A DNA stretch of 64,000 nt from Nocardia mexicana NBRC 108244 (GCF_001613165.1 NZ_BDBV01000006.1:1-64000), one strand, 5' to 3'; shown: positions 26,781 through 35,557, counted from the first letter of the stretch. The notes: generated by a model not told the origin, from the letters alone. A program made the numbers and translations.

Positions 26781-28007
26781 TTACGGGAAGAGTTTGATCG
26801 GGTTCACGATGTCGGCGGCGAGGGTGAGGATCATGTAGGCGCCGCCGATGACGACCACCACGTACGTGGCTGGGAGGAGTTTCATGTAGTCGACCGGGGC
26901 GCCGGGGGGTAGGCCCTTGCGGCCGCGCAGCACGTTGCGCAGCTTCTCGTACAGCACCACCGCGATGTGCCCACCGTCCAGCGGTAGCAGCGGCAGGATG
27001 TTGAAGGCGCCGAGGAAGAAGTTCAGGCTGGCCAGCACCAGGATGAATACGCCCCACAGGCCGCGTTCGGCCGTCTCGCCGCCGATCTTGCTGGCGCCGT
27101 AGACGCTCACGGGGGTGTCGGCGCTGCGTTCGCCGCCGGTGACGGCGGTCCACAGGTCGGCCACCTTGCTGGGCATCTGCGCCAGCGAGGCGAAGGTCTT
27201 GCCGAACATGTCGCCGGTGAAGGAGATCGAGGCGGGGATGGCGGCGAAGAAGCCGTACTGCTGCGGGTCGTAGTAGTCCTGGCCCACACCGACCTTCCCG
27301 ACCATCACCGGGGAGGTGACGCGCTCCTCCGTCCCGGGCTTGAACGGATAAGTGGCCGTCTGCTGCGGCGTCACCGGGATATCGAGCCGCTCACCGTCAC
27401 GTTCCACGGTGTACAACAAAGTGCCGCTCTGCTCGGTGGCCTTCTGCAGCTCCGGCCAGCTGTCGACGGGAACGCCGTTGATCGCCACGACCTTGTCCCC
27501 GCGCTTCAGCCCGGCCTGCAGCGCGGGCCCGGCCGGGCTGCTCGCCGTGCACGGTTGCGCGGTGCCGTCCGGGTTCTGCGCCTGGACGCACTCGGTCGGA
27601 TTGATCTGTGTCTCCGGCGGCACGTCGAGCCGCGGCAGCCCCCACCCCACCGCCAGCAGCACGATCAGCAGGAACCCGAGCAGGAAGTTCATCGCGATGC
27701 CGCCGGACATCACGAGCAGCCGCTTCCAGGTCGCCTGCCGGTACATGGCCCGGTCCAGGTCCTCCGGTTCCATCTCGTCCAGCGCGGTCATGCCCGCGAT
27801 ATCGCAGAAACCGCCCAGCGGCAATGCCTTGAGCCCGTATTCGGTTTCACCGCGGCGGAAGGAGAACACCTTCGGCCCGAAACCGACGAAGAAGCGGCGC
27901 ACCTTCATGCCCGTGGCCTGCGCCGTCCACATGTGGCCGCACTCGTGCAGGGCCACCGATACCGTGATGCCGAGCGCGAACAGCACGAACCCGATCGCGA
28001 ACCCCAT
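26781..28007 (-). CDS. rip1: Site-2 intramembrane metalloprotease (Rip1/RseP)
   Basis: This 408-residue M50 protease cleaves membrane proteins such as anti-sigma factors. The zinc motif HECGH (21-25) is in the first membrane helix. A PDZ domain lies near residues 150-235 (LKRGDKVVAINGVPVDSWPEL), and the third ligand is in the C-terminal LPLDGGHIAVVL. It lies 21 bp after dxr, as in M. tuberculosis (Rv2869c-Rv2870c). Confidence 0.94.
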   Translation of the reverse strand: MGFAIGFVLFALGITVSVALHECGHMWTAQATGMKVRRFFVGFGPKVFSFRRGETEYGLKALPLGGFCDIAGMTALDEMEPEDLDRAMYRQATWKRLLVMSGGIAMNFLLGFLLIVLLAVGWGLPRLDVPPETQINPTECVQAQNPDGTAQPCTASSPAGPALQAGLKRGDKVVAINGVPVDSWPELQKATEQSGTLLYTVERDGERLDIPVTPQQTATYPFKPGTEERVTSPVMVGKVGVGQDYYDPQQYGFFAAIPASISFTGDMFGKTFASLAQMPSKVADLWTAVTGGERSADTPVSVYGASKIGGETAERGLWGVFILVLASLNFFLGAFNILPLLPLDGGHIAVVLYEKLRNVLRGRKGLPPGAPVDYMKLLPATYVVVVIGGAYMILTLAADIVNPIKLFP

Positions 28008-28028
28008 GCAGTGTCGAACCCTTCTGCG

Positions 28029-29168
28029 TCAGTTACCCACGTGCGACTGCGCACGCTGCCGCGCCCACGCGTCGGCCGCGAGCACCTCGTCCAAGGTAGC
28101 GGGTTCCGCGCTCCACCGGTCCGCCGCCTCGACCACACGCGCCACCGTGCGCACGATCTCGGGGAACCGGATGTGCCCGTCGAGGAAGGCCTGCACGGCA
28201 ATCTCGTTGGCGGCGTTGTAGACCGCCGTCACGCTACCGCCCGCCCGCCCGGCCTGCCGGGCCAGTTCCACCGCCGGGAACACCTCGTTGTCGACCGGCT
28301 CGAACTCCCAGGTGAACGCCGTGCCGAAGTCCAGCGGTGCGAGCACTCCGGGCACCCGGTCCGGCCAGCCCAGCGCCAGCGAGATCGGCAGCTTCATATC
28401 CGGCGGGCTGGCCTGGGCGATGGTGGACCCGTCGGTGAAGGTCACCATCGAGTGCACGATCGACTGCGGATGCACGGTGACGTCGATCTTGTCGTAGTCG
28501 ATGCCGAACAGCATGTGCGCCTCGATCAGCTCGAGGCCCTTGTTCACCAGCGACGCCGAATTCAGGGTATTCATCAGGCCCATCGACCAGGTCGGATGTG
28601 CCTTGGCCTCGGCCGGATTCACCGATTCCAGCATCTGCGTCGTCCACCCCCGGAACGGGCCGCCCGACGCCGTGAGCACCAGCCGGTCCACCTCGTCCGC
28701 CCGGCCGCTGCGCAGGCACTGCGCCATCGCCGAATGCTCCGAGTCCACCGGCACGATCTGCCCGGGCGCCGCGGCGCGGGTCACCAGCGAGCCGCCCGCC
28801 ACCAGCGACTCCTTGTTCGCCAGCGCGAGGCGACGCCCCGATTCCAGCGTGGCCAGGGTCGGCTCCAGGCCCAGCGAGCCGACCAGCGCGTTGAGCACGA
28901 CGTCGGCCTCGGTGCGGCGCACCAGCTCGGCCACCGCGGCCGGGCCCGCCAGTGCCACACCGAGTTTCGCGGCCGCGGCGGGATCGGCGACGGCGACGTT
29001 GGTGGTACCCGTCGCCCGGATCTGCTCGGCCAGCAGCGCGGTATTGCCGCCGCGCGCGGCCAGCCCCACCACCTCGAACCGATCGGGATCGGCGGCGATC
29101 ACCTCCAGCGCCTGTGTGCCAATGGAACCGGTGCTGCCGAGCAGCAGGACTCTCACGATGTCGGACAC
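28029..29168 (-). CDS. dxr: 1-deoxy-D-xylulose 5-phosphate reductoisomerase
   Basis: This 379-residue enzyme makes MEP from DXP with NADPH, the committed step of the MEP pathway. It has the NADPH motif [17 protein letters not shown] at the N-terminus and the metal/substrate region [14 protein letters not shown], followed by [10 protein letters not shown]. The GTG at 29168 is the likely start; the ORF is open upstream to 29276. It is followed by rip1, and ispG of the same pathway lies about 8.8 kb downstream. Confidence 0.96.
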   Translation of the reverse strand: MSDIVRVLLLGSTGSIGTQALEVIAADPDRFEVVGLAARGGNTALLAEQIRATGTTNVAVADPAAAAKLGVALAGPAAVAELVRRTEADVVLNALVGSLGLEPTLATLESGRRLALANKESLVAGGSLVTRAAAPGQIVPVDSEHSAMAQCLRSGRADEVDRLVLTASGGPFRGWTTQMLESVNPAEAKAHPTWSMGLMNTLNSASLVNKGLELIEAHMLFGIDYDKIDVTVHPQSIVHSMVTFTDGSTIAQASPPDMKLPISLALGWPDRVPGVLAPLDFGTAFTWEFEPVDNEVFPAVELARQAGRAGGSVTAVYNAANEIAVQAFLDGHIRFPEIVRTVARVVEAADRWSAEPATLDEVLAADAWARQRAQSHVGN

Positions 29169-29297
29169 CCCCTCATTGTTCCGGACCCAGCGCTCCGACA
29201 CCCGCTCACCCCGCTGGCTACGACGGGCAGTCGTATGACAACATGGTGACGACAGTCTGTACCTGTTGTGCAGCAACCCGTACTGATGGGAGCGAAC

Positions 29298-29579
29298 GTG
29301 GCCGCCACGGAACTGGAACCCGCCAAGAGCGCCGTCGTCACCAAGGTCGACCCCGCCGAGGTTCCGTCCGCCGCCTGGGGCTGGAGCGGCGAGTCACGGC
29401 GGACCTTCAAGGTCGCCGGCTGGGTGGTCGTGGTGATTCTGCTGGCCATGCTGTTCGAAGGGCCCCAGGGCAGTTCGTCGGGCACCGGCAACATCGGCTA
29501 CCTGTTCCTGATCGGCTCCGCCGTCGCGCTCGCGGCCGTCCTGATCCGCGACTCGTTCCTGAAGAACAAGCCGCGCTAG
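29298..29579 (+). CDS. DUF2631 membrane protein
   Basis: This 93-residue protein has two membrane segments ([14 protein letters not shown] and [19 protein letters not shown]) separated by a short Gly/Ser loop, as in the DUF2631 family of mycobacteria and relatives. The GTG at 29298 has GGGAG five bases upstream and is preferred over upstream GTG 29268 or ATG 29286. Function unknown. It abuts the stop codon of the convergent LysR-like gene with no gap. Confidence 0.75.
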   Translation: MAATELEPAKSAVVTKVDPAEVPSAAWGWSGESRRTFKVAGWVVVVILLAMLFEGPQGSSSGTGNIGYLFLIGSAVALAAVLIRDSFLKNKPR

Positions 29580-30323
29580 TCACCGTCCCCGGCGGCGCGG
29601 GGGCTTCTTGCGGCCGGGGTGTGAATTCTTCCGTCCGGCGGTCCCGCGACCGCCGGACGTTCGCGTTCCCGAGCCTCGAGTTTCCTTGCTCTGAGTACCG
29701 CGGCCCTGAGCGGGTGGCGCCTTCCGTTCCGGCTTCTCCTCGGCCGCTGCGGTTTTCGCGTGTGACTGTGAGCGGGAACTGCGCTCGGTGCGGCCGCGCA
29801 CGATGCCGATGAACTGCTCGATCTCCTCGGACTCGTGCTCGATCGGCCACGCCAGGGCGATCTCGGTATCCGGCACGTCGGTCACCGTGCGGAAGACGAG
29901 ATCCCGCCGGTGGTGCAGCCGCGCCAGCGAATGCGGCATGATCGCCGCGCCGCCGACCGCGGCGACGAGTTCGACCGTGCCCGCCAGGGCGTCGAGGTCG
30001 CTCGCGTCCTGCATCCGCTCGTCGGCCAGATCCGCCGCGGCCACCTCGTCGAACAGCGAGATCGGGTGATCCTTGGGCACCACGACGACCGGCAGCTCGT
30101 GGTAGAGCGGGATGGCGTGCATGCCGTCGCGATCGATCAGCAGGCGCACGAAACACATGTCGACCCGCCCGTCCCGCAGCGCCGCGTCCTGCTCGGCCTG
30201 CGGCACCCCGATCACGTCCAGGGGGCTGTCCGGGAACCGCTCTGCCCACCGGCGCGCCCACTTGGCGACGGTCACGCCCGGAACGTAACCGATCCGCAGC
30301 GCACCGGGAGCAGACTCGTTCAT
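29580..30323 (-). CDS. LysR-type substrate-binding domain protein lacking a helix-turn-helix
   Basis: This 247-residue protein starts directly with a periplasmic-type fold (LRIGYVPGVTVAKWARRW, then DMCFVRLLIDRDGMHAIPLY) like the effector domain of LysR regulators. No N-terminal DNA-binding domain is present. From about residue 190 it has a long basic, low-complexity tail rich in Lys, Arg, Ser and Gly, ending KKPPRRRGR. The tail may bind nucleic acid. It may act as a ligand sensor with an unknown partner; it could also descend from a truncated LysR gene. Confidence 0.7.
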   Translation of the reverse strand: MNESAPGALRIGYVPGVTVAKWARRWAERFPDSPLDVIGVPQAEQDAALRDGRVDMCFVRLLIDRDGMHAIPLYHELPVVVVPKDHPISLFDEVAAADLADERMQDASDLDALAGTVELVAAVGGAAIMPHSLARLHHRRDLVFRTVTDVPDTEIALAWPIEHESEEIEQFIGIVRGRTERSSRSQSHAKTAAAEEKPERKAPPAQGRGTQSKETRGSGTRTSGGRGTAGRKNSHPGRKKPPRRRGR

Positions 30324-30423
30324 TCCAGCAAGGGTATCGGGGAGTGCCTCGGTCCCCGAGCACGGTCGGCCCGAAGTGACGGGCCGGGAAGCGACCGCCG
30401 CCGATCCGGTCGTCACGCTCGGT

Positions 30424-31014
30424 TCATCGGGGACCGGCGAAATAGGACCGCGAGCCCAAGGTCATATCCACACAGGCGGCGAGCAGGATGTCGCGCTCCA
30501 CTCGATCGACGCGATGCGGCACCGACACCCGGATACCGCTGATCGCAAGGCGATTCGCGTCCGGCGCGGCGTCGGTCGCGTGCGCCAGTTCGAGGCAGCC
30601 GACCTCTCCCCCGGACTGGTCGAGCAGCAGTAGGCGGGACGACTCCGGCACCGGGCTCGGCGCGGGATCCGGGACGAAGTGGAACAGCGTGCCGCCGGTC
30701 GAGGCGACCGCCGTGGCGGTTTCGGCGTGCAGGATGGCACCGACGGATACGCCGTCGCCGCGATGCACTCGCGTCCACGCGGCATCCTTCGACTCGATCC
30801 AGACCGTGGATCCGTCCGAGCAGGAGATCCGGCATCGGACGCGAGCCGAACCGAGCAGATTCGCCAGCCTCCCGCGAACTCCGGCCTCGGTCCGGTGCTC
30901 GGCGACCGCCAGCAGTTCCCCGGCTCCGGTCCGGAAGGTCACCTTCGGCGCATCCGCCGCCGCGTACTCCACTCGGCCCTCGATCGTCGTCGACACGTTC
31001 GGCAGGGCTGACAT
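30424..31014 (-). CDS. Conserved-looking protein of unknown function
   Basis: I do not recognise this 196-residue protein. It looks beta-rich, with alternating hydrophobic residues, no signal peptide and no membrane segment. It contains four cysteines, three of them in the middle third. It is divergent from the MFS gene of the RiPP-like cluster with about 110 bp between, so it may share a promoter region with that cluster. Codon use is normal for the window. Confidence 0.5.
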   Translation of the reverse strand: MSALPNVSTTIEGRVEYAAADAPKVTFRTGAGELLAVAEHRTEAGVRGRLANLLGSARVRCRISCSDGSTVWIESKDAAWTRVHRGDGVSVGAILHAETATAVASTGGTLFHFVPDPAPSPVPESSRLLLLDQSGGEVGCLELAHATDAAPDANRLAISGIRVSVPHRVDRVERDILLAACVDMTLGSRSYFAGPR

Positions 31015-31126
31015 AGGAGAATGTTATTGCTGTGAGCTGGATCTCACAGTGATTTGCGGTCCCTAGGCCGATGCGCGTGGTGGCGGCGGCCCGCACCGAA
31101 GACCATCCGGCCGTTCCCCGTTACGA

Positions 31127-32527
31127 TTGTCCGGATTTGATCTTCGTGAACGGGACGGCCGGGCGTTGAGCACGCGAGCGATTCTGCTGGTCCTGGCGTG
31201 CGCGTTCGTTCCGATGATGGATGCGTTCATCGCGGGCGTGGCGCTGCCCGGCATCCGGCGGGATTTCGATATCGCGGCGGGGTCGGCGCTGCTCGGCCTG
31301 ATCATGGTCGGCTATCTCGCCGGTTTCGGCTCGCTGTTGATCGTCGGCGGGCGTCTCGGTGACCGCCTCGGGCGCCGCCGGGTGCTGTGGGCGGCGGTCT
31401 GCGGTTTCCTCGCCGCGTCGATGGTGTGCGGTCTGGCGCCGTGGCTTCCGGTGCTGGTCGTCGGGCGGATCGTGCAGGGCGCCACGGCGGCCTTCGTCAT
31501 GCCCCAGGTGCTGGGGTTGCTCACCGCCCACGCCGGGTCGCGGCGCGATCGCGCGATCAGCTGGTATTCGTCGATGAGCGGACTGTCCGCGCTGATCGGG
31601 CTCATCGGCGGCAGCGCACTGCTCGACGTCGTCGGCGGCGACGGCGCGTGGCGCTGGCTGTTCCTGATCAATGTTCCGGTCGGGGTGGCCGCGCTGCTCC
31701 TGCTGCCCCGGCTGGTTCCGGACACGCGCCCGGACGCCGATCAGCAGATCGACTGGCGCGGTGGCGCACTGCTGTCGCTCACGGTCCTCACGTTCCTGCT
31801 GGCGGTCTCGCTGGCGACGACCTCCGGCCTCGCGGCGGTCGCCCTCGGCGTCGGGACGCTGCTCGCCGGGCGCGCGTGGCTGCGGCAGCAACGCCGGTCC
31901 GCGCCGACCGCCCTCGTGCCCGCGCGGATGTTCGAAAACCCGGATCTCCGTTGGGCGTTGGCGCTGATGCTGCCCTTCTTCGCCGGTGCGGGCGGATTCC
32001 TGTTCGCCCTGCCGCAGACCCTGCAGGAGGGACTGGGGCGCACCCCGCTGGCGGCCGGTGTGCTGACGGCGCCGATGGCACTGGGGTTCCTGGTGTCGTC
32101 GTTCACGGTGCCGCGGATACGGGATCGGCTCGGGGTACGGACGATCGCGCTGGGGGCGGCGGTGCAGGGCGGCGGCCTGGCCGTCATGGCGGGCGGCGTG
32201 CTGACCGCGTCCGCCCCGGTGATGTGCCTGGCGCTGTTGCTGATCGGCACCGGTCAGGGAATCGCCCTGGGCGCCATGAACGCCCACCTGCTGTCGCTGG
32301 TCCCGGCCGAACTGGCCGGGATGGGCGGGGGCGTGCTCCTGACGGCTCAGCAGGTGTCGATCGCCACCGGCACGGCGGTGCTCGGAACCGTGTTCGGCGA
32401 GGTCGTGCAGTCGTCGGGGCACCGGACGGCGATGGTCGCGGTGCTGGGTACGCAGATCCTCTTGGCCGCGTTGGTGATTGCCGCCGGGCTGCGGTCAGCT
32501 TCCGTCCGCCGCGCCGGCCGGCTGTAG
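31127..32527 (+). CDS. MFS transporter, DHA2 type
   Basis: This 466-residue exporter appears to have fourteen membrane segments. The first segment reads VLACAFVPMMDAFIAGVALPGI, and motif A in the following loop is GGRLGDRLGRRRVLW. The C-terminal half has the DHA2-like GQGIALGAMNAHLL and GVLLTAQQVSIATGTAVLG. The start is uncertain: TTG 31127 or TTG 31166. Its last 33 bp overlap the convergent 164-residue gene of the RiPP-like cluster, so it is a candidate exporter of that product. Confidence 0.78.
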   Translation: MSGFDLRERDGRALSTRAILLVLACAFVPMMDAFIAGVALPGIRRDFDIAAGSALLGLIMVGYLAGFGSLLIVGGRLGDRLGRRRVLWAAVCGFLAASMVCGLAPWLPVLVVGRIVQGATAAFVMPQVLGLLTAHAGSRRDRAISWYSSMSGLSALIGLIGGSALLDVVGGDGAWRWLFLINVPVGVAALLLLPRLVPDTRPDADQQIDWRGGALLSLTVLTFLLAVSLATTSGLAAVALGVGTLLAGRAWLRQQRRSAPTALVPARMFENPDLRWALALMLPFFAGAGGFLFALPQTLQEGLGRTPLAAGVLTAPMALGFLVSSFTVPRIRDRLGVRTIALGAAVQGGGLAVMAGGVLTASAPVMCLALLLIGTGQGIALGAMNAHLLSLVPAELAGMGGGVLLTAQQVSIATGTAVLGTVFGEVVQSSGHRTAMVAVLGTQILLAALVIAAGLRSASVRRAGRL

Positions 32528-32989
32528 CGCGGAGATATCGCTCAGGCTGTAGCCCATCTCGTCGTGCAGGAACCGCACCATCGTCCACCATCGGGCGCCG
32601 TCCGCGTCGAAGCCGCCGAACCTGGCGCAGTACAGCGGAATCCAGCGCAGCGACTGCTCGATCATGGTCTCCCGGGAGGGCTGCTCCCGGCCGTAGTCGG
32701 CGTAGGAGATCGACCGATGATGGATGAAACGCCCTCCCGGAAGCCGGTTCTCGCAGAGATCGGTGTATTCGCGGGTCTGCAGGATCAGGTAGTGCCAGAC
32801 CTCGTCGATCGCCTGCTCGACGGGCAGGAACAGCCCGCCCAGCTCGTCGGGATGCGCCGAGACCAGCGCCAGGTAGCGCACCGCTTCGCGCACCTGCACA
32901 CGGGCGGTCGGCTCGTCGACGCTGTTGTGCTGTCGCACATAGCGAACCGTCTCCTCGTACAGCTCGCCGAGGATCGCGTGTTCTGTCAT
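32495..32989 (-). CDS. WH/HH-motif protein (GRDP-like) in RiPP-like cluster
   Basis: This 164-residue soluble protein carries IDEVWHYLILQTREY, a cysteine four residues later, then GGRFIHHRS. The D-E-x-W-H ... Y-x-x-x-C ... H-H pattern resembles the glycine-rich-domain-containing (GRDP, PF07173) family, whose role is unknown. The conserved His and Cys residues could bind metal. Its ATG overlaps the stop codon of the adenylate-forming gene (ATGA), so the two are made together. It is probably a tailoring or partner protein for the short GCIS peptide. Family assignment is tentative. Confidence 0.65.
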   Translation of the reverse strand: MTEHAILGELYEETVRYVRQHNSVDEPTARVQVREAVRYLALVSAHPDELGGLFLPVEQAIDEVWHYLILQTREYTDLCENRLPGGRFIHHRSISYADYGREQPSRETMIEQSLRWIPLYCARFGGFDADGARWWTMVRFLHDEMGYSLSDISALQPAGAADGS

Positions 32990-34218
32990 CGGGTATCTCC
33001 TCGGCGATCGAGCCAGGCGTACTTTCCGGACTTGCCGATCGGAATGTGGGTGTGGTGCGCGACATCCACGGCCAGCCCGGTCAGCGCGGAGGCGGCCGAC
33101 GCCAGTTCGTGCGCGGCGGCGGTATCGAGTGCCGCGCCGTCGAAGGTGGTGTAGGCCAGCAGCGCCCGGGCGCCGTCGACACGCAGCTGGTAGACGAACA
33201 CCCGCGGGCCGATATTCGCGATTACGTCGTCGAGTTCCGCCTGCGAGGTGATCGCGGTATCGCTGACGAGCAGTTCCTTCTCCCGGCCGCAGAAGCGAAC
33301 GATCTGCCGCGGATCGGAGGAGCCGTCGCGCGTGTGCACGCAGTCGCCGGTGTTGTACCGCAGCAACGGCATGAAGGGATTGCGGATGCTCGAGACCACG
33401 AGGTTGTAGATGCCGCGGCTGCCCGGAATCGGCTCGAGCTCGACCTCCATCCTGTCCAGGTGCGGGTGGTAGTGCCCCGCGGTGTCGCCGTAGTAGAGAT
33501 ATCCCAGCTCGGTGCTCCCGAACAGTTCCACGACCCGGCAGCCGAGCCGCTCCTCGAGGAACCGCCGGACATTGCGCGGCGTGAATTCGTACCCGTGGAT
33601 CGCGCTGGCCGGGCGCGGCAGCCGCGTGCCCGCGGCGCGCAGCAGATACGCGGCGTGATACGACGAGCAGTCGAGATGGTAGGCGCCGGAACCTTTCTCG
33701 TGCCGGGCGGCCTCGATCTCCGCGAGCATCCGATCGACGGCCGCCGCCGACCACAGCGCCGGATCCAGGTCCTGATTGATGTACAGGGTCCGGTCGTCGA
33801 GCCATCGCCGCGCGATATCGGCGGCGTCGCCGCCCCGGGACTCGCTGACCCGCGCCACGTGATCGGTGGCCAGCCGGGTGGTGACGGACACGCGGGGAAC
33901 TCCGGCGGCGAAGGTGTCGCCGATCTCCGGATGGTCCCGCCACACCGCGTAATACGTGCGCAGCAGAAACAGCGGCGGTCGAATCAGCTGCATGCGTGCG
34001 TGATTGGTGCCGGTGGACCAGACATATTGCGCGGCACCGGATTCCAACGCGGCCTCGACCCGGGGCGTCAGGAAGGACGCGGGGAACGACTGCGCCAGAT
34101 CGGCTTTGGTGATGATCGGGAAGGCATTCGCCGCCGCCTGGTCCCGATAGAACGGGATATCACCGACGGCCTCGACGAACGGGCTCGGAAGTGGGCGGGT
34201 GCCTGCGGTTTCCGTCAT
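32986..34218 (-). CDS. PaaK/LuxE-like adenylate-forming enzyme in RiPP-like cluster
   Basis: This 410-residue protein resembles phenylacetate-CoA ligase and LuxE-type adenylating enzymes. Visible motifs are the nucleotide-binding VWSTGTNHARMQ, the A5-like ELFGSTELGYLYY, the A7-like RYNTGD and a C-terminal lysine in IPIGKSGKYAW. It should activate a carboxylate as an acyl-adenylate and pass it to a thiol or amine. It lies 52 bp after the GCIS precursor gene and overlaps the next gene by 4 bp. Activation of the precursor C-terminus or acylation of its Cys or Lys residues is a guess. Confidence 0.75.
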   Translation of the reverse strand: MTETAGTRPLPSPFVEAVGDIPFYRDQAAANAFPIITKADLAQSFPASFLTPRVEAALESGAAQYVWSTGTNHARMQLIRPPLFLLRTYYAVWRDHPEIGDTFAAGVPRVSVTTRLATDHVARVSESRGGDAADIARRWLDDRTLYINQDLDPALWSAAAVDRMLAEIEAARHEKGSGAYHLDCSSYHAAYLLRAAGTRLPRPASAIHGYEFTPRNVRRFLEERLGCRVVELFGSTELGYLYYGDTAGHYHPHLDRMEVELEPIPGSRGIYNLVVSSIRNPFMPLLRYNTGDCVHTRDGSSDPRQIVRFCGREKELLVSDTAITSQAELDDVIANIGPRVFVYQLRVDGARALLAYTTFDGAALDTAAAHELASAASALTGLAVDVAHHTHIPIGKSGKYAWLDRRGDTR

Positions 34219-34232
34219 GAGTGGCTGGCTCG

Positions 34233-34259
34233 GAGCCGGACCGGGCCCCGGCCCGGCTC
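34233..34259 (-). terminator. Hairpin between precursor and enzyme genes
   Basis: GAGCCGG (34233-34239) pairs with CCGGCTC (34253-34259), and inside it CCGG pairs with CCGG around a GCC loop, giving an 11-bp stem with one mismatch. It sits in the 52-bp gap after the precursor stop codon. A partial terminator here would give more precursor than enzyme, as in many RiPP operons. Confidence 0.55.
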
Positions 34260-34270
34260 ACGCCGAGCGA

Positions 34271-34405
34271 CTAGGAGATACAACCGGCCTTGGAAATGCA
34301 CCCCGACTTGGAGATGCACCCGTCCTTGGCCGCCGAATCCGAGTTGGCCGCCACCCACTTCTCCCAGTTCTCGTCCCGGGCGAGAACCTTGATCATGTCG
34401 TTCAT
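34271..34405 (-). CDS. RiPP-like precursor peptide with three GCIS units
   Basis: This 44-residue peptide is too short for ordinary ORF calling. The first 28 residues are a charged, helical leader-like part with two tryptophans (W14 and W17 in ENWEKW). The tail from residue 29 is GCISKSGCISKAGCIS, three GCIS units spaced by six residues, ending at the C-terminus. Each unit has a Cys and a Ser, so thioether, thiazole or acyl modification is possible. AAGGGA lies seven bases before the ATG. It is the first gene of a minus-strand operon with the adenylate-forming and WH/HH-motif proteins. I know no described family with this core. Confidence 0.78.
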   Translation of the reverse strand: MNDMIKVLARDENWEKWVAANSDSAAKDGCISKSGCISKAGCIS

Positions 34406-34444
34406 GGAGCATCCCTTCGGTCGAGCAACCTACCTGCGCAGCCC

Positions 34445-34474
34445 AGGGTAAAGCAAAGGTAAAGAGAGGGTCAG
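34445..34474 (-). promoter_or_regulatory. Candidate promoter of the precursor operon with GGTAAAG direct repeats
   Basis: Read on the minus strand, CTGACC (34474-34469) and TACCCT (34450-34445) are spaced by 18 bp, with a start expected about 33 bp before the ATG. On the plus strand the heptamer GGTAAAG occurs at 34447 and 34458, exactly 11 bp apart, which is the spacing of SARP-type activator repeats. The rest of the gap to the regulator (34475-34633) shows no gene. Confidence 0.4.
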
Positions 34475-34633
34475 GCGTTGTAAGCAGCCTCACACACACG
34501 CCGAAAGTGAAACGACTCGTGACTGTCGTGTGCAGATGTGTTCGCATTACCATGGAGGCTCCGATGCATCGACGGTCACGACGCCGGGTCGCCGTGACAG
34601 CGGTGCTTCCTACCGAACCTCGGAGTGAATCCC

Positions 34634-35527
34634 ATGGTCGCAGAACCGGTCCGGATCGACCGCATGGATCCGCTGGTCGTCGAACGAGGTCCGACGGCAC
34701 TGCGGATAGCAGTCGGCAGGCAACTGCGCAAACTGCGGGAACAGTGCGGCATCACCCGCGAGGCCGCCGGTGACCACATCCGCGGTTCACACGCCAAGAT
34801 CAGCCGCCTCGAACTCGGCCGGACGGGATTCAAGGAACGCGACATCCGGGATCTGCTGACGCTGTACGGCATCGCCGACGATCAGGAGTGCGACGAATTC
34901 CTGGACCTGGTCCGCAAGGCCAACGAACCCGGCTGGTGGCACCGCTACAGCGATCTGCTGCCCGCCTGGTTCGAGACCTATCTAGGCCTCGAATACGCGG
35001 CGAAGTCGATCAGAACCTTTGAGGGACAACTGGTTCCGGGCCTGCTGCAGATCGAGGAGTACACCCGCGCGGTGGTGGCGCTCGGCCACCAGAACACCGA
35101 GGCGGCAAGGCGGGTGGAGCTGCGCAGGCGGCGTCAGGAGATTCTCGACCGGCGCGGCGGCCCCACCCTGTGGGCGGTACTGGACGAGGCCGTCATGCAT
35201 CGCCCGATCGGCGGCGTCGACGTCCTGCGCGCACAACTCGAACATCTGGTGGCGATGTCCGCCAGGCAGAACGTGACGATTCAGGTGCTGCCCTACGCGG
35301 CCGGCGGCCACCCGGCGGCGGGCAGCTCGTTCACGATGCTCCGCTTCGCCGAACCCGAACTCCCCGACCTGGTCTACATGGAACAACTGACCAGCGCCGC
35401 CTACCTGGACCGCCAGGACGACCTCGACCACTACCGCCAGGTCATGGAGCAGCTCACCGTGCAGGCCGAACCGCCGGAACGCTCCCGCAAACTCCTGCAG
35501 GAGAAGATCGCGAAGCTGCGCGTGTGA
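34634..35527 (+). CDS. Scr1/DUF5753 helix-turn-helix regulator, divergent from precursor
   Basis: This 297-residue protein has an XRE helix-turn-helix (CGITREAAGDHIRGSHAKISRLE) and a DUF5753 domain (LVPGLLQIEEYTRAVV, VTIQVLPYAAGGHPA, LVYMEQLTSAAYLD). The ATG at 34634 is preferred over GTG 34625 because CGGAG lies eight bases upstream. It is divergent from the GCIS precursor, with 228 bp between, and is the likely local regulator of that cluster. Such proteins often sit beside natural product genes. No DUF397 partner is seen. Confidence 0.83.
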   Translation: MVAEPVRIDRMDPLVVERGPTALRIAVGRQLRKLREQCGITREAAGDHIRGSHAKISRLELGRTGFKERDIRDLLTLYGIADDQECDEFLDLVRKANEPGWWHRYSDLLPAWFETYLGLEYAAKSIRTFEGQLVPGLLQIEEYTRAVVALGHQNTEAARRVELRRRRQEILDRRGGPTLWAVLDEAVMHRPIGGVDVLRAQLEHLVAMSARQNVTIQVLPYAAGGHPAAGSSFTMLRFAEPELPDLVYMEQLTSAAYLDRQDDLDHYRQVMEQLTVQAEPPERSRKLLQEKIAKLRV

Positions 35528-35557
35528 TCGTCACCGCGCTGACACGGTGATGCCAGG

